Source: DATBDE01 sp036270095
GTDB lineage: Bacteria > Actinomycetota > Thermoleophilia > Solirubrobacterales > Solirubrobacteraceae
Reading direction: 5' to 3'
DNA: 64,000 nt
Assembly (NCBI GenBank): GCA_036270095.1
Contig: DATBDE010000104.1
Coordinates: 1 to 64,000 of the forward strand
The notes beneath the pieces are model-generated. The model saw only the letters and a program-made list of their open reading frames with translations, was not told the origin of the DNA and searched no databases. A program made the translations under genes and the position numbers. This document shows, one piece after another, positions 18,704 through 26,994 of this stretch. Numbering within the stretch: the first letter of the stretch is position 1; the number at the start of each line of letters is the position of its first letter.

Positions 18704-19219
18704 TTGTCAAGACGTTCTCGTGATGACGTGCTGGCCGACATCGGCTTCCAGTTCCGGGCCATGCAGACCGAGTTCGAGGACCACGACGCCGCGGTCTGTG
18801 ACGTGCTCGGGCTGAACCGCACCGACATGCGCGTGCTCGACTTCCTCGGCCGCACGGGCGACCCCACCTCGTTCGAGGGCGCCCCGATCACGGCCGGCGA
18901 CCTGGCCCGCGCCAGCGGCCTGACCACCGGCGCCGTCACCGCGGTGGTCGACCGGCTCGAGAGGGGCGGCTGGGTCCGCCGCCGGGCCGACCCCGCCGAC
19001 CGCCGCCGCGTCGTCGTCGAGCTCACCGACAAGGCGGTGCAGATGACGTGGGAGATCTACGGGCCGCTGAAGGACCGCGGGGAGGTCAAGCTCAAGGGCT
19101 ACACGGTGGCCGAGCTCGAGTTCCTGCTCGATGTGCTGCGGCGCTCGCGCGAGGTCACGATCGAGCACACCGAGGAGCTGCGCGAGCGGGCGCAGCGGCG
19201 CAAGGGCGACGTTGCCTGA
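18704..19219 (+). CDS. MarR-family regulator
   Basis: A 171-aa winged-helix regulator. The HTH region TAGDLARASGLTTGAVTAVVDRLERGGW and the wing RADPADRRRVVVELTDK are clear. A TTG start at 18704 follows GAGAGA in the AT-rich leader. It is divergent to the DrrAB-like exporter and probably senses a compound exported by it. The C-terminal helices for dimerisation are present, so the length is normal. Confidence 0.9.
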   Translation: MSRRSRDDVLADIGFQFRAMQTEFEDHDAAVCDVLGLNRTDMRVLDFLGRTGDPTSFEGAPITAGDLARASGLTTGAVTAVVDRLERGGWVRRRADPADRRRVVVELTDKAVQMTWEIYGPLKDRGEVKLKGYTVAELEFLLDVLRRSREVTIEHTEELRERAQRRKGDVA

Positions 19220-19235
19220 ACGCGGGTTCGGATAG

Positions 19236-19269
19236 TCAACTTTGACCATCCGGACATATTCAACCTTGA
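19236..19269. repeat. Two TCAAC-(C/T)-TTGA boxes
   Basis: TCAACTTTGA at 19236-19245 and TCAACCTTGA at 19260-19269 lie 24 bp apart and sit inside an outer TAGTCAA/TTGACTA inverted repeat. They are between the 3' ends of marR and padR, where operators are not expected. They abut the long hairpin that begins at 19279 and may belong to the same repeat element. Confidence 0.45.
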
Positions 19270-19278
19270 CTAGCGGAA

Positions 19279-19337
19279 GGGGTCAAGTCTTTCTTTGCAA
19301 CACCGGACTTCGGTGTGGCAAAGAAAGACTTGACCCC
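19279..19337. repeat. 59-bp long-arm hairpin (REP/MITE-like)
   Basis: The arm GGGGTCAAGTCTTTCTTTGC (19279-19298) is followed by its exact reverse complement at 19318-19337. Inside it, ACACCG (19300-19305) pairs with CGGTGT (19311-19316) around GACTT. Only one position in the stem mismatches. There is no T-tract, and the GGGGTCA...TGACCCC ends resemble repetitive extragenic palindromes. It could also act as a bidirectional terminator for marR and padR. Confidence 0.75.
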
Positions 19338-19342
19338 GCCCC

Positions 19343-19945
19343 CTAGGCCGCCGGCGGGTCGCGCGCCGAGAGCGGCGCGCCCTTCTCGCCCGCGAACGCC
19401 ATCGCGCCCGAGCGCACCCGCTTGAGCAGGTCGCGGGTCCAGCGGAGCTCGCCCTGCTGCCAGGCGTCGGCCAAGCGGGCCAGCTCGGCGATGTGGTTGG
19501 GCGTGTCGGCGTCGGCGACGATCTCCTGCACGCGGAACCGGTTGGTGCGGTGCGAGGCCTCGAGCTGGGCCACCCGGCTCTCCAGCGTCGCCACCACCTC
19601 CTCGCGGCTGAGCGCGAACGCGAAGCTCATGGCGGCGAAGGTGCGGTCGGGCGCGAACGGGTCCACGGTCCGCAGCGCCTCGCGCAGCAGGTGGAGGAAC
19701 TCGGTCTCGCCGTCGTTGGTCAGCGCGTAGGTGGTGCGCGCCGGGCGGCCGGCGTCGGACTCGATCGCGACCTCCTCCAGCAGCCCCTCGCGGGTCAGCG
19801 TGCGCAGGGCGTTGTAGATCGAGCCGGGGTTGAGGTGGGCCCACTCGTCGACGTGCCAGCTCTGCAGCTCACGTCGCACGAAGTAGCCGTGCACAGGCTG
19901 GAAGATCCGCACCGCGCCGAGGATCAACAGCCGGGTTGCCGACAC
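19343..19945 (-). CDS. PadR-family regulator
   Basis: A 200-aa regulator. The N-terminal winged helix includes LLILGAVRIFQPVHGYFVRR, HLNPGSIYNALRTLTREGLL and the basic wing AGRPARTTYALTNDG. A C-terminal helical domain of the PadR_C type follows. It is divergent and almost head-to-head with an MFS exporter (starts 30 bp apart if GTG 19975 is used), so it probably represses it. GTG 19945 is the start used. Confidence 0.9.
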   Translation of the reverse strand: MSATRLLILGAVRIFQPVHGYFVRRELQSWHVDEWAHLNPGSIYNALRTLTREGLLEEVAIESDAGRPARTTYALTNDGETEFLHLLREALRTVDPFAPDRTFAAMSFAFALSREEVVATLESRVAQLEASHRTNRFRVQEIVADADTPNHIAELARLADAWQQGELRWTRDLLKRVRSGAMAFAGEKGAPLSARDPPAA

Positions 19946-19974
19946 GGGAGGAGTCTAGGCGCGAGGATGTCGCC

Positions 19975-21444
19975 GTGGCCGCCCCCGCCGCCCCCCTGCC
20001 CGCCGTTCCCGGGCTGACCGAGGCCAACCGCCGCTGGTGGACGCTCGTCGGCACCTGCATGGGCCTGTTCGTGCTCATGCTCGACTCGACCGTCATCAAC
20101 ATCGCCCTGACGCCGATCGCCCGCGACATCGGCGCCACCACGGCCGGGCTGCAGTGGGTGGTCAACGGCTACCTCCTCGTGCTCGCCGCCACCGTGGTCA
20201 CCGCCGGCCGTCTCGGCGACATGTTCGGGCGGCGGCGGATTTTCCTGATCGGCATGGGACTCTTCGCGCTGGGCTCGGCGGTCTGCGCGACCTCAAGCGA
20301 GGAGGAGGTGCTGGTCGTCGGCCGCCTGATCCAGGGCCTCGGCGCCGCGCCGCTGCTGGGGCTGTCGCTGGCGATCGTCTCCTCGGTCTTCCCCACGGCC
20401 GAGCGGCCGCGGGCGCTGGGCATCTGGGCGGGCGTCTCGGCCCTGGCCCTGGGCATCGGGCCGCTGCTGGGCGGCGCGCTGCTCGAGCTGGTCAGCTGGC
20501 GCTGGATCTTCTGGGTCAACCTGCCCTTTTGCCTGCTCGGGGTCGTGCTCGTCGTCGTCTCCACCAGCGAGCAGCGCGACCCCGCCGCCGGCAAGCGCAT
20601 CGACGTGCCCGGCCTGCTCACGATCGGGCTCGGGCTGGCACTCGTCGTGCTCGCGCTGGTGGAGGGCAAGACCTGGGGCTGGGGCTCGACGCGGACGCTG
20701 GGCGCGTTCGGCCTCGGCGTCGCCCTGCTCGTGGCCTTCTGGTTCATCGAGCACCGGGTGCAGCACCCGATCGTCGAGTTCGACCTGTTCCGCAACCGCC
20801 CGTACTTCGGGGCCAGCGCCGCCGGCTTCTGCCTCGTCGGCTGCTACTGGGCGGTGATGTTCCTGCAGCCCCAGTACCTGCAGACCGCGCTCGGTGACAG
20901 CGCGCTGAAGGCGGGCGTCCTGGTGCTGCCGATCACGGCGCCGATGATCGTGATCTCCCCCCTGGGCGGACGGCTGATGGCGTTCTTCGGGACGCGGCCG
21001 TTGATGACGGCGGGCATGGCCTTCGGGACGATCGGCCTCGTGGTCATGGCCCTCGTGCGCCCGACCTCGGGCTACGAAGTGCTGTTCGTGGGCTACCTGC
21101 TCTTCGGGCTGGCACTCGGCTGCGTGTACGCGCCCATGTCGGCGGCGGCGATGATGGCCATGCCCCAGGAGAAGGCGGGCATCGCGGCCGGGGTGCTGGC
21201 CATGAACCGCGTGCTGGCCGGGGCGCTGACCCTGGCGGTGGCGGGTGCGCTGTTCCAGCACGTCCTCGTCGACGACGTCAACGCCCCCCAGCCCACGCTC
21301 GTCGCCTACACGTCGGCCCAGTCGGCGGCGGACTGGGTGCTCGTGGGCCTGTGCGCGATCGGGACCGTGCTGACCTGGGCCTTCGTGAGCGACGCCGACC
21401 CCGCGTCGCACCGGCACCACCACCGCCACTCGCACCTGCTCTAG
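19975..21444 (+). CDS. MFS drug exporter, DHA2 type
   Basis: A ~489-aa 14-TM exporter. Motifs are LMLDSTVINIALTPIARDIG in TM1, LQWVVNGYLLVLA in TM2 and GGRLGDMFGRRR-like motif A (seen as AGRLGDMFGRRRIF). The C-terminus ends in a His-rich run (HRHHHRHSH). GTG 19975 with AGGA upstream is preferred, since an in-frame TTG at 19936 would overlap the padR coding start. It is probably controlled by the divergent PadR. The stop shares CTAG with the convergent VOC gene. Confidence 0.9.
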   Translation: MAAPAAPLPAVPGLTEANRRWWTLVGTCMGLFVLMLDSTVINIALTPIARDIGATTAGLQWVVNGYLLVLAATVVTAGRLGDMFGRRRIFLIGMGLFALGSAVCATSSEEEVLVVGRLIQGLGAAPLLGLSLAIVSSVFPTAERPRALGIWAGVSALALGIGPLLGGALLELVSWRWIFWVNLPFCLLGVVLVVVSTSEQRDPAAGKRIDVPGLLTIGLGLALVVLALVEGKTWGWGSTRTLGAFGLGVALLVAFWFIEHRVQHPIVEFDLFRNRPYFGASAAGFCLVGCYWAVMFLQPQYLQTALGDSALKAGVLVLPITAPMIVISPLGGRLMAFFGTRPLMTAGMAFGTIGLVVMALVRPTSGYEVLFVGYLLFGLALGCVYAPMSAAAMMAMPQEKAGIAAGVLAMNRVLAGALTLAVAGALFQHVLVDDVNAPQPTLVAYTSAQSAADWVLVGLCAIGTVLTWAFVSDADPASHRHHHRHSHLL

Positions 21445-21989
21445 CCGCGCGGCGTCATGAATGCGACCGCGGTGGAGATGCCCGGCGTCTCGCGCAGGGT
21501 CGCGATGCGGCGGCCGGGCTGGACGGCGTCGCGCGGCTCGCCCAGGTGCGGCGCCAATGCGGGCGCGACGTCGTCCACGCTGGGCAGCACGGCGACGAAG
21601 CCCCACAGCCGCGGCTCGTCGCCGGCGGGCGCGCCGACGAGCTCGAGCACGGCGGGCCCGACGCGGAAGAACGCCATCCGCACGTCGCCGACGTCGTCGC
21701 GCTCGCGGCGCAGATCGAGACCGGCGGCCACGAGCGCGTCGCGCGTGCGCTCGTAGTAGGGCGTGCGCAGCACCACGTGGTCGAGGGCGAGCGCGCGGTT
21801 GGGGTGCTGCACGGCGGGGGCGTCGGCCTTCGGGCCGAGCTCCCAGTCCACGATCCCCTCGCCCCGCTCGCGGCCGGCCAGCGCGATCCGCACGCCGCCC
21901 AGCGCGAAGGCGCCGTCGGCCACCGCGAAGCCGATCTCCGCCCACGCCTGCGGCGCGTCGGCGATGGTGAGCCCGACGAGCTCAGGCAC
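21441..21989 (-). CDS. VOC-family (glyoxalase/dioxygenase fold) protein
   Basis: A 182-aa protein starting at GTG. The segment ALALDHVVLRTPYYERTRDALVAAGLDLRRERDD (first residues of a betaalphabetabetabeta unit; only key positions are His and the later Glu) and FRVGPAVLELVG, with the metal-ligand Glu in VLELVG, fit the vicinal oxygen chelate fold. The reaction is unknown. It overlaps the enoyl-CoA hydratase gene by 8 bp and is probably co-transcribed with it. Confidence 0.8.
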   Translation of the reverse strand: MPELVGLTIADAPQAWAEIGFAVADGAFALGGVRIALAGRERGEGIVDWELGPKADAPAVQHPNRALALDHVVLRTPYYERTRDALVAAGLDLRRERDDVGDVRMAFFRVGPAVLELVGAPAGDEPRLWGFVAVLPSVDDVAPALAPHLGEPRDAVQPGRRIATLRETPGISTAVAFMTPRG

Positions 21990-22728
21990 CGCGCAGGACC
22001 CCCGCCGCGCGGCGCGCGGTGTCGGCGTCGGTCCAGGCCTCGCCCAGCGGGTCGACGTCCCCCGCCTGCAGGCGCGCGGCGACCGCGAGCACGTCCGCGC
22101 GCAGCCGCCGCTTGGTCGCCGCGTAGGCGCCGCCGGGCAGCGCGGCGAGGTCCGCGGCCACGGCGAGGGCGCGGTCGAGCACGTCGTCGGGCGGGACGAC
22201 CTCGTCGAAGGCGCCGAGCTCGCGCAGGTCGGCGGCGTCGACGAGGTCGGCGCGCAGCACGAGCCGGCGCGCAGCCGGGGCGGCGAGCTCGGCCGCGACC
22301 ACCTCGAGCGCCATCGTCGGGTAGGGCACGCCGGCGCGCAGCTCGGTCAGGCCGTAGCGGCCCTCGGTGGCCGCGACCCGGTAGTCGCCGCACAGGGCCA
22401 GCACGAGGCCGCCGGCGATGGCGTGGCCGTTGACCGCGCACACCACGGGGTGCGGCAGCCCGTACCAGGCGCTGCACATGCGGTTGATGCCGTCGACCAT
22501 GGCCTTCTGGCCAGCGGCGTCGAGCGTCGGCACGAGCTTGAGGTCGGCCCCGGCGGAGAAGAACCCGGGCCGGCCGGTGAGCACGATCGCGCCCGGCGCC
22601 TCCGCCGCCAGCGCCTCGCCTGCGCTGCTCAGGTCGCCGAGCAGCCCCGGGTCCATCGCGTTGGCTGGGGGCCGGTCCAGCGCGACCACCGCGACGTCCC
22701 CGCGGCGCTCGATCGTGGCGTGGTCCAT
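21982..22728 (-). CDS. Enoyl-CoA hydratase/isomerase family protein
   Basis: A 248-aa crotonase-fold enzyme. The oxyanion-hole segments are FFSAGADLKLVPTLDAAG and AVNGHAIAGGLVLALCGDYRVA. The usual catalytic glutamates are less obvious (LTELRAGVPYP contains one), so dehydratase or isomerase activity cannot be told apart. It may take part in fatty acid or aromatic acid breakdown. The GT-C gene lies 15 bp upstream and the VOC gene overlaps downstream. Confidence 0.85.
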   Translation of the reverse strand: MDHATIERRGDVAVVALDRPPANAMDPGLLGDLSSAGEALAAEAPGAIVLTGRPGFFSAGADLKLVPTLDAAGQKAMVDGINRMCSAWYGLPHPVVCAVNGHAIAGGLVLALCGDYRVAATEGRYGLTELRAGVPYPTMALEVVAAELAAPAARRLVLRADLVDAADLRELGAFDEVVPPDDVLDRALAVAADLAALPGGAYAATKRRLRADVLAVAARLQAGDVDPLGEAWTDADTARRAAGVLRGA

Positions 22729-22743
22729 GGCGGAGATTCTCGC

Positions 22744-24042
22744 CTACAACGACGCGGGCGTGACCGAGGCCAGGTGCGCCCACAGGGCCAGCAGCGCAAG
22801 CGTGATCACGACCGCGATGCCGCCCACTACCTTCGGCTTCGGCACCAGCCGCACGAGGGCCAGCGCCCCGAACAGGGCGAAGCCGGGCACCTCGGGGTGC
22901 AGGTAGCGGGGCGCGAACAGGTTCCAGTTCGCGATCACGAACGAGGCCAGCATGGCCAACAGGCCGATGAGCAGCGGAGCGGCGAGGATCCCCCACGCGC
23001 GCCCGCGCTCACTCCGGCGCAGCGGCGCGAAGCCGCCGAGCGCGAGCGGGACGACGAGGAAGGCCGGGACGATGATGTCGCGCGCGACCCGCCACGCGCT
23101 GGAGAGGAAGACCACCCACCACTCGTCGGGCAGGATCCCGTTCAGCATCGCCGCAGCGTCGGTCTTGAGGGCGGAGAGCCCGAGACGGCGCCCGGTCGGG
23201 TTGACCACCGCCTCCTGCTGGTGTCGGGCCGCCTCGGTCGGGGTCAGCGCGTTGTAGTGGTCGAGGTTGAACACCGCCCAGGGCACGAGCAGCGCCACCG
23301 GCAGCGCCGCCGCGGCCGCCAGCGACCACAGGGGGAAGCGCTTGGGGCCGCGCACGGCGCCGATGACCGCCACCCCGATCGCCACCGGCACCAGGTAGGC
23401 CAGGGTCAGCCGGGTCAGCAGCCCGAGCCCAATCAGCGCGCCCGCGGCCACGAGCCAGCCCGCCCGTCGCTCGCCCGCCGCCCGCCACAGCGCGTAGACG
23501 ATGGCCACGCCGATGAACAGCTCCAACCCCTCGTTGGAGATCGTGACCCCCCGCACGACGATCGCGGGCCACAGGAACACGGTCAGGGCCAGCGCGGTGC
23601 CGGCCAGCGCCGCGTCGCCGCGACCGAGCACCTCGCGGCACAGGGCGAGGAACACGGCGAGGGCGCCGAGCAGGAAGAGGACGTCGAACGCGCGGATGAC
23701 CCGGGCCTTGGTCTTGTAGTCGGACCCGCCGACGGCGAACGCGGGCACCGCGAGCAGGTAGTAGAGCGGCGGCTGCTGGGCCTCATAGGAGCGGCCGCCG
23801 AGCCCGATCTTGGCCGGGTCCTTGCGCGGCGGCGCGGGATAGACGTGCTCGGCGATCGCCTCGACCTGGGGCGAGACGAGGTCGGTGACCACCGGCAGGC
23901 GCCCGTCGTCGGCGATCGACTGGACGTAGTCGAAGTGCGCGCCCTCGTCGACCAGGGTCCACAGCGGGTAGCGCGCCACCGTGATCGCGGCGAGCACGGC
24001 GAGGGCGAGGATCTGGGCGGCGATGAGGAGGCGGAGCCACAC
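22744..24042 (-). CDS. GT-C-fold membrane glycosyltransferase-like protein
   Basis: A 432-aa polytopic protein, roughly ten or more TM segments. The first periplasmic loop carries DEGAHFDYVQSIADDGRLP, the acidic motif seen in ArnT/PMT/DUF2142-like GT-C transferases, followed by YEAQQPPLYYLLAVPAF. Such enzymes use polyprenyl-phosphate sugars for envelope glycans or proteins. The donor and acceptor are unknown. GTG 24042 is the start; the divergent MFS gene begins 35 bp away. Confidence 0.75.
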   Translation of the reverse strand: MWLRLLIAAQILALAVLAAITVARYPLWTLVDEGAHFDYVQSIADDGRLPVVTDLVSPQVEAIAEHVYPAPPRKDPAKIGLGGRSYEAQQPPLYYLLAVPAFAVGGSDYKTKARVIRAFDVLFLLGALAVFLALCREVLGRGDAALAGTALALTVFLWPAIVVRGVTISNEGLELFIGVAIVYALWRAAGERRAGWLVAAGALIGLGLLTRLTLAYLVPVAIGVAVIGAVRGPKRFPLWSLAAAAALPVALLVPWAVFNLDHYNALTPTEAARHQQEAVVNPTGRRLGLSALKTDAAAMLNGILPDEWWVVFLSSAWRVARDIIVPAFLVVPLALGGFAPLRRSERGRAWGILAAPLLIGLLAMLASFVIANWNLFAPRYLHPEVPGFALFGALALVRLVPKPKVVGGIAVVITLALLALWAHLASVTPASL

Positions 24043-24077
24043 GGTGAGTCGGGCATTCTCGTTATCGTCGCGCCGGA

Positions 24078-25646
24078 ATGGAGGCTGCCGACGCCACAGC
24101 CCCCGCGCAGGGGACCGACCGGATCGATCGCGGGACCGTGATGGCGCTCGTCGCCATGGCCTGCGCGATCTTCGTGATCGCCAACGACTTCACCGCTCTG
24201 AGCATCGCGCTGCCCGCGATGGAGAAGGATTTCGACGCCGACGTCAGCACGGTCCAGTGGGTCATCAACGGCTACGCGCTCGTCTTCGGCGTGCTCATCG
24301 TCACCGGCGGGCGGCTGGCCGACATGTTCGGCCGCAAACGCATCTTCTTCGTCGGCGCGGCGTTCTTCGCCGGCTTCTCGGTGCTCGGCGGCGCGGCCCA
24401 GTCGGCCGACTGGCTGATCATCTGCCGTGCGCTGCAGGGCATCGGCGGGGCGCTGATGTGGCCGGCGATCCTGGGCATGGTCTACGGCATCCTGCCCGAC
24501 TCCAAGCATGGGCTCGCCGGTGGCCTGGTCATCGGCGTGGCCGGGGTGGGCAACGCGTTCGGGCCCATCCTGGGCGGCGCGCTGACCGAGGCGAGCTGGC
24601 GCTGGATCTTCTTCCTCAACCTGCCGGTGACGCTGATCGCCGTGGTCGTCACCTATTTGAAGGTCCACGACGTCGGCGACGCGCCGGGCAGGCAGAAGGT
24701 CGACTACGCCGGCGTGACCACGCTGAGCCTGAGCCTGATCGCGCTGCTCGTCGCGCTCGACCAGGCGCCGCTGTGGGGCTGGGGCGACCCGCGCATCGTC
24801 GGCCTGTTCGTCGGCTGCGTGGTGCTGTTCGCCGCCTTCCTGGTCATCGAGCGCCGGGCGGGGGCCAACGCGCTCGTCCCCGGCGACGTGATGCGCAACC
24901 GCGAGTTCATGGCCGCCGCGCTCTCGGTGCTGATGATGTCCGCGACCTTCTTCGCGATCCTCGTCTACGTGCCCCAGTTCCTGGTCAAGGTGCTGGGCTA
25001 CGGGCCGCTGAAGTCCGGGATCGGGTTCCTGCCCATGATGGGCACGTTCGCAGTGGTCTCGTTCGTGGCCGGCGCGCTCTACAACCGGCTCGGGGCCAAG
25101 CCGATCCTCATCGTCGGCGCCGCCTGCCTGACCGCGGCGCCGTTCCTGCTCTCGACCGTGGGCGCCGACTCGGGCTACATCGCGCTCGTGCCCGGGATGG
25201 TGGTCATGGGCTTCGGGGTCGGGCTGTTCTACTCGACCATCACCACCGCGGGGGTGGGCGCGCTGGACAAGTCGCGCGCGAGCCTGGCCGGCGGCATCGT
25301 CTACATGTGCCAGATCGCCGGCGGCTCGGTGGGCCTCGGCCTCACGACGGCGATCATCTCCGCCGTCGCGGCCGACCACGTCAGCGCCAGCGCCGTGGCC
25401 GACACGCTGACCCACAACCAGGAGCTCGCGGTCAACAAGGTGCTGGCCGGCACGGACAGCGGCCAGGCGCTCCTGCACCAGTTCCCGGCCATGGCCGACG
25501 AGCTCATGTCGGTGGCCAAGGACGCGCTCGTCGCCGGCATGTCGGCGGGCTACGTCGTGGTGGGCTCGCTCGCGTTCGTGGGGTTCCTCATCGCGACGTT
25601 CGGCGTCGGGACGTGGCGACGGAAGAAGGCGGCGCTCAGGCCGTGA
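24078..25646 (+). CDS. MFS drug exporter, DHA2 type
   Basis: A 522-aa 14-TM exporter. Marks are VIANDFTALSIALPAMEKDF in TM1 (the usual LD of this motif is replaced by ND), VQWVINGYALVFG in TM2, and motif A GGRLADMFGRKRIF. A longer loop with LLHQFPAMADELMSVAKDAL precedes the last TM. No dedicated regulator is adjacent. A DNA glycosylase gene follows 18 bp later on the same strand. Confidence 0.9.
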   Translation: MEAADATAPAQGTDRIDRGTVMALVAMACAIFVIANDFTALSIALPAMEKDFDADVSTVQWVINGYALVFGVLIVTGGRLADMFGRKRIFFVGAAFFAGFSVLGGAAQSADWLIICRALQGIGGALMWPAILGMVYGILPDSKHGLAGGLVIGVAGVGNAFGPILGGALTEASWRWIFFLNLPVTLIAVVVTYLKVHDVGDAPGRQKVDYAGVTTLSLSLIALLVALDQAPLWGWGDPRIVGLFVGCVVLFAAFLVIERRAGANALVPGDVMRNREFMAAALSVLMMSATFFAILVYVPQFLVKVLGYGPLKSGIGFLPMMGTFAVVSFVAGALYNRLGAKPILIVGAACLTAAPFLLSTVGADSGYIALVPGMVVMGFGVGLFYSTITTAGVGALDKSRASLAGGIVYMCQIAGGSVGLGLTTAIISAVAADHVSASAVADTLTHNQELAVNKVLAGTDSGQALLHQFPAMADELMSVAKDALVAGMSAGYVVVGSLAFVGFLIATFGVGTWRRKKAALRP

Positions 25647-25664
25647 CCGTGCAACGCTTCCGGC

Positions 25665-26315
25665 GTGGGCACGGAGCGCGTCTCGATCAAGCGAGCCACC
25701 GCGGCGCTCGCCGGCCGCGACCCCGTCCTCGACGGCCTGATCGCCGAAGCCGGGCCGGTGCGCCTGCGCCACGAGCGCATGACCCACTTCGGCTCGCTCG
25801 TCCAGGCCATCGTCTACCAGCAGCTCGCCGGCGCGGCCGCCCGCGCCATCCACGGGCGGCTGCTCGCGGCCATGGGCGGCGACCCGCAGCCCGAGGCGCT
25901 GCTCGCGCTCGACGACCCGACGCTGCGCACGGTCGGCCTGTCGGCGGCCAAGGTGCGCTCGCTGCGCGACCTCGCGACCAAGGTGCTCGACGACACCGTC
26001 GTGCTCGAGCCGCGCGCCCTCGGCCGGCTCTCCGACGACGAGGTCAAGGCGCGCCTCACGACCGTGCGCGGCATCGGCCCGTGGTCGGCCGACATGTTCC
26101 TGCTCTTCCAGCTGCGCCGGCCCGACGTGTGGCCGGTCGGCGACCTCGGCGTGCGCCAGGGCTACGCGCTGGCCTGGGAGGTCCCGCGACCGACCCCGCG
26201 CGAGCTCGAGCCGATCGGCGACGCCTTCCGTCCCTACCGCACCCTCCTGACCTGGTACTGCTGGCGCGCCGCAGAGCTGCGCGCCGGCGTCGCGCAGAGC
26301 GCGCTGACGGGCTAG
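25665..26315 (+). CDS. DNA-3-methyladenine glycosylase II (AlkA-like)
   Basis: A 216-aa HhH-GPD glycosylase that removes alkylated bases. The helix-hairpin-helix is VRGIGPWSADMFLLF near residue 130, and the catalytic Asp is in WPVGDLGVRQG. ILVQAIVYQQLAGAAARAI-type early helices are present (seen as VQAIVYQQLAGAAARAIHGR). It lacks the AlkA N-terminal domain found in the longer paralogue at 53.6 kb. GTG 25665 start. Its stop shares CTAG with the convergent tetR. Confidence 0.92.
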   Translation: MGTERVSIKRATAALAGRDPVLDGLIAEAGPVRLRHERMTHFGSLVQAIVYQQLAGAAARAIHGRLLAAMGGDPQPEALLALDDPTLRTVGLSAAKVRSLRDLATKVLDDTVVLEPRALGRLSDDEVKARLTTVRGIGPWSADMFLLFQLRRPDVWPVGDLGVRQGYALAWEVPRPTPRELEPIGDAFRPYRTLLTWYCWRAAELRAGVAQSALTG

Positions 26316-26965
26316 GACTTGGCCTCCACCCCACGCCAGACCACCGGGAAGGCGAGGTCGAGGATGGCGATCGGGTTGCCGGCACCCGGCAACCGGCGCA
26401 GGCTGCTCAGGTCCTCGTAGCCGCCCTGGATGGCCGGGAACAGCGCGCCGGCCATCACGACGGCGGCCAGCGTGCCCGCATCCACGTCCCTGCGCACCTC
26501 CCCGCGCAACTGCCCTTCCTCGAGGAGCCGGGCCGCGATCCCGATCCACGGCGGGTCCTCGGGCTCGAGCAGCGCCGAGAAGCGCGCCGGCGCGGCCGAG
26601 ATCTCCCGCAGCATCGCCCCGTGCAGGTGCGAGGGCCAGTTGGAGGTCAGGAGCGCCACGAGGAGCGTGTACACGCCCTCGCGCGCGGTCGCGGTCGCCG
26701 GGAGGTTGCGGGTAACCGCCCGGCTGTGCTCGACGCCCATCTGCAAGAGGACGTCCTCCTTACGGGGGAAGTAGCGAAAGAAAGTCCCCCAGCTGACCCC
26801 CGCATCGGCGACGATGCCCTCGACCCGAGCCTGGTCGAAGCCGTGCCGAGCGAACTCCTTCACCGACGCCTCGTAGAGCCGCCTGCGCTTGTCCTCGCTG
26901 CGCTCCTGCTTGGGCCGCGGCGGGAGCGGAAGAGGGGCGTCGCGACGACTTTTTCCAACGGCCAT
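26312..26965 (-). CDS. TetR-family regulator, divergent to MMPL exporter
   Basis: A ~217-aa regulator. The HTH is VEGIVADAGVSWGTFFRYFP, and a C-terminal ligand-binding domain follows. ATG 26965 is preferred; upstream in-frame ATGs would lie within the operator region. It faces the MMPL gene across 29 bp containing an inverted repeat, so it probably represses the exporter and itself. Confidence 0.88.
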   Translation of the reverse strand: MAVGKSRRDAPLPLPPRPKQERSEDKRRRLYEASVKEFARHGFDQARVEGIVADAGVSWGTFFRYFPRKEDVLLQMGVEHSRAVTRNLPATATAREGVYTLLVALLTSNWPSHLHGAMLREISAAPARFSALLEPEDPPWIGIAARLLEEGQLRGEVRRDVDAGTLAAVVMAGALFPAIQGGYEDLSSLRRLPGAGNPIAILDLAFPVVWRGVEAKS

Positions 26966-26969
26966 GAAA

Positions 26970-26989
26970 AACATGATACAAGTCACGTT
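26970..26989. promoter_or_regulatory. Putative TetR operator at the MMPL start
   Basis: AACATGA (26970-26976) and TCACGTT (26983-26989) form an inverted repeat with a 6-bp spacer and one mismatch. It ends 5 bp before the MMPL ATG and covers most of the 29-bp gap to tetR. There is no Shine-Dalgarno sequence for the MMPL gene, so a leaderless transcript is possible. The regulator assignment is inferred. Confidence 0.55.
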
Positions 26990-26994
26990 AGCCC

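Noticed and set aside
23583..26549. A ~990-codon open frame opposite the MFS and glycosylase genes
   Set aside because: Composition is Arg/Gly/Asp/His-rich shadow sequence. The plus-strand genes carry all family motifs.
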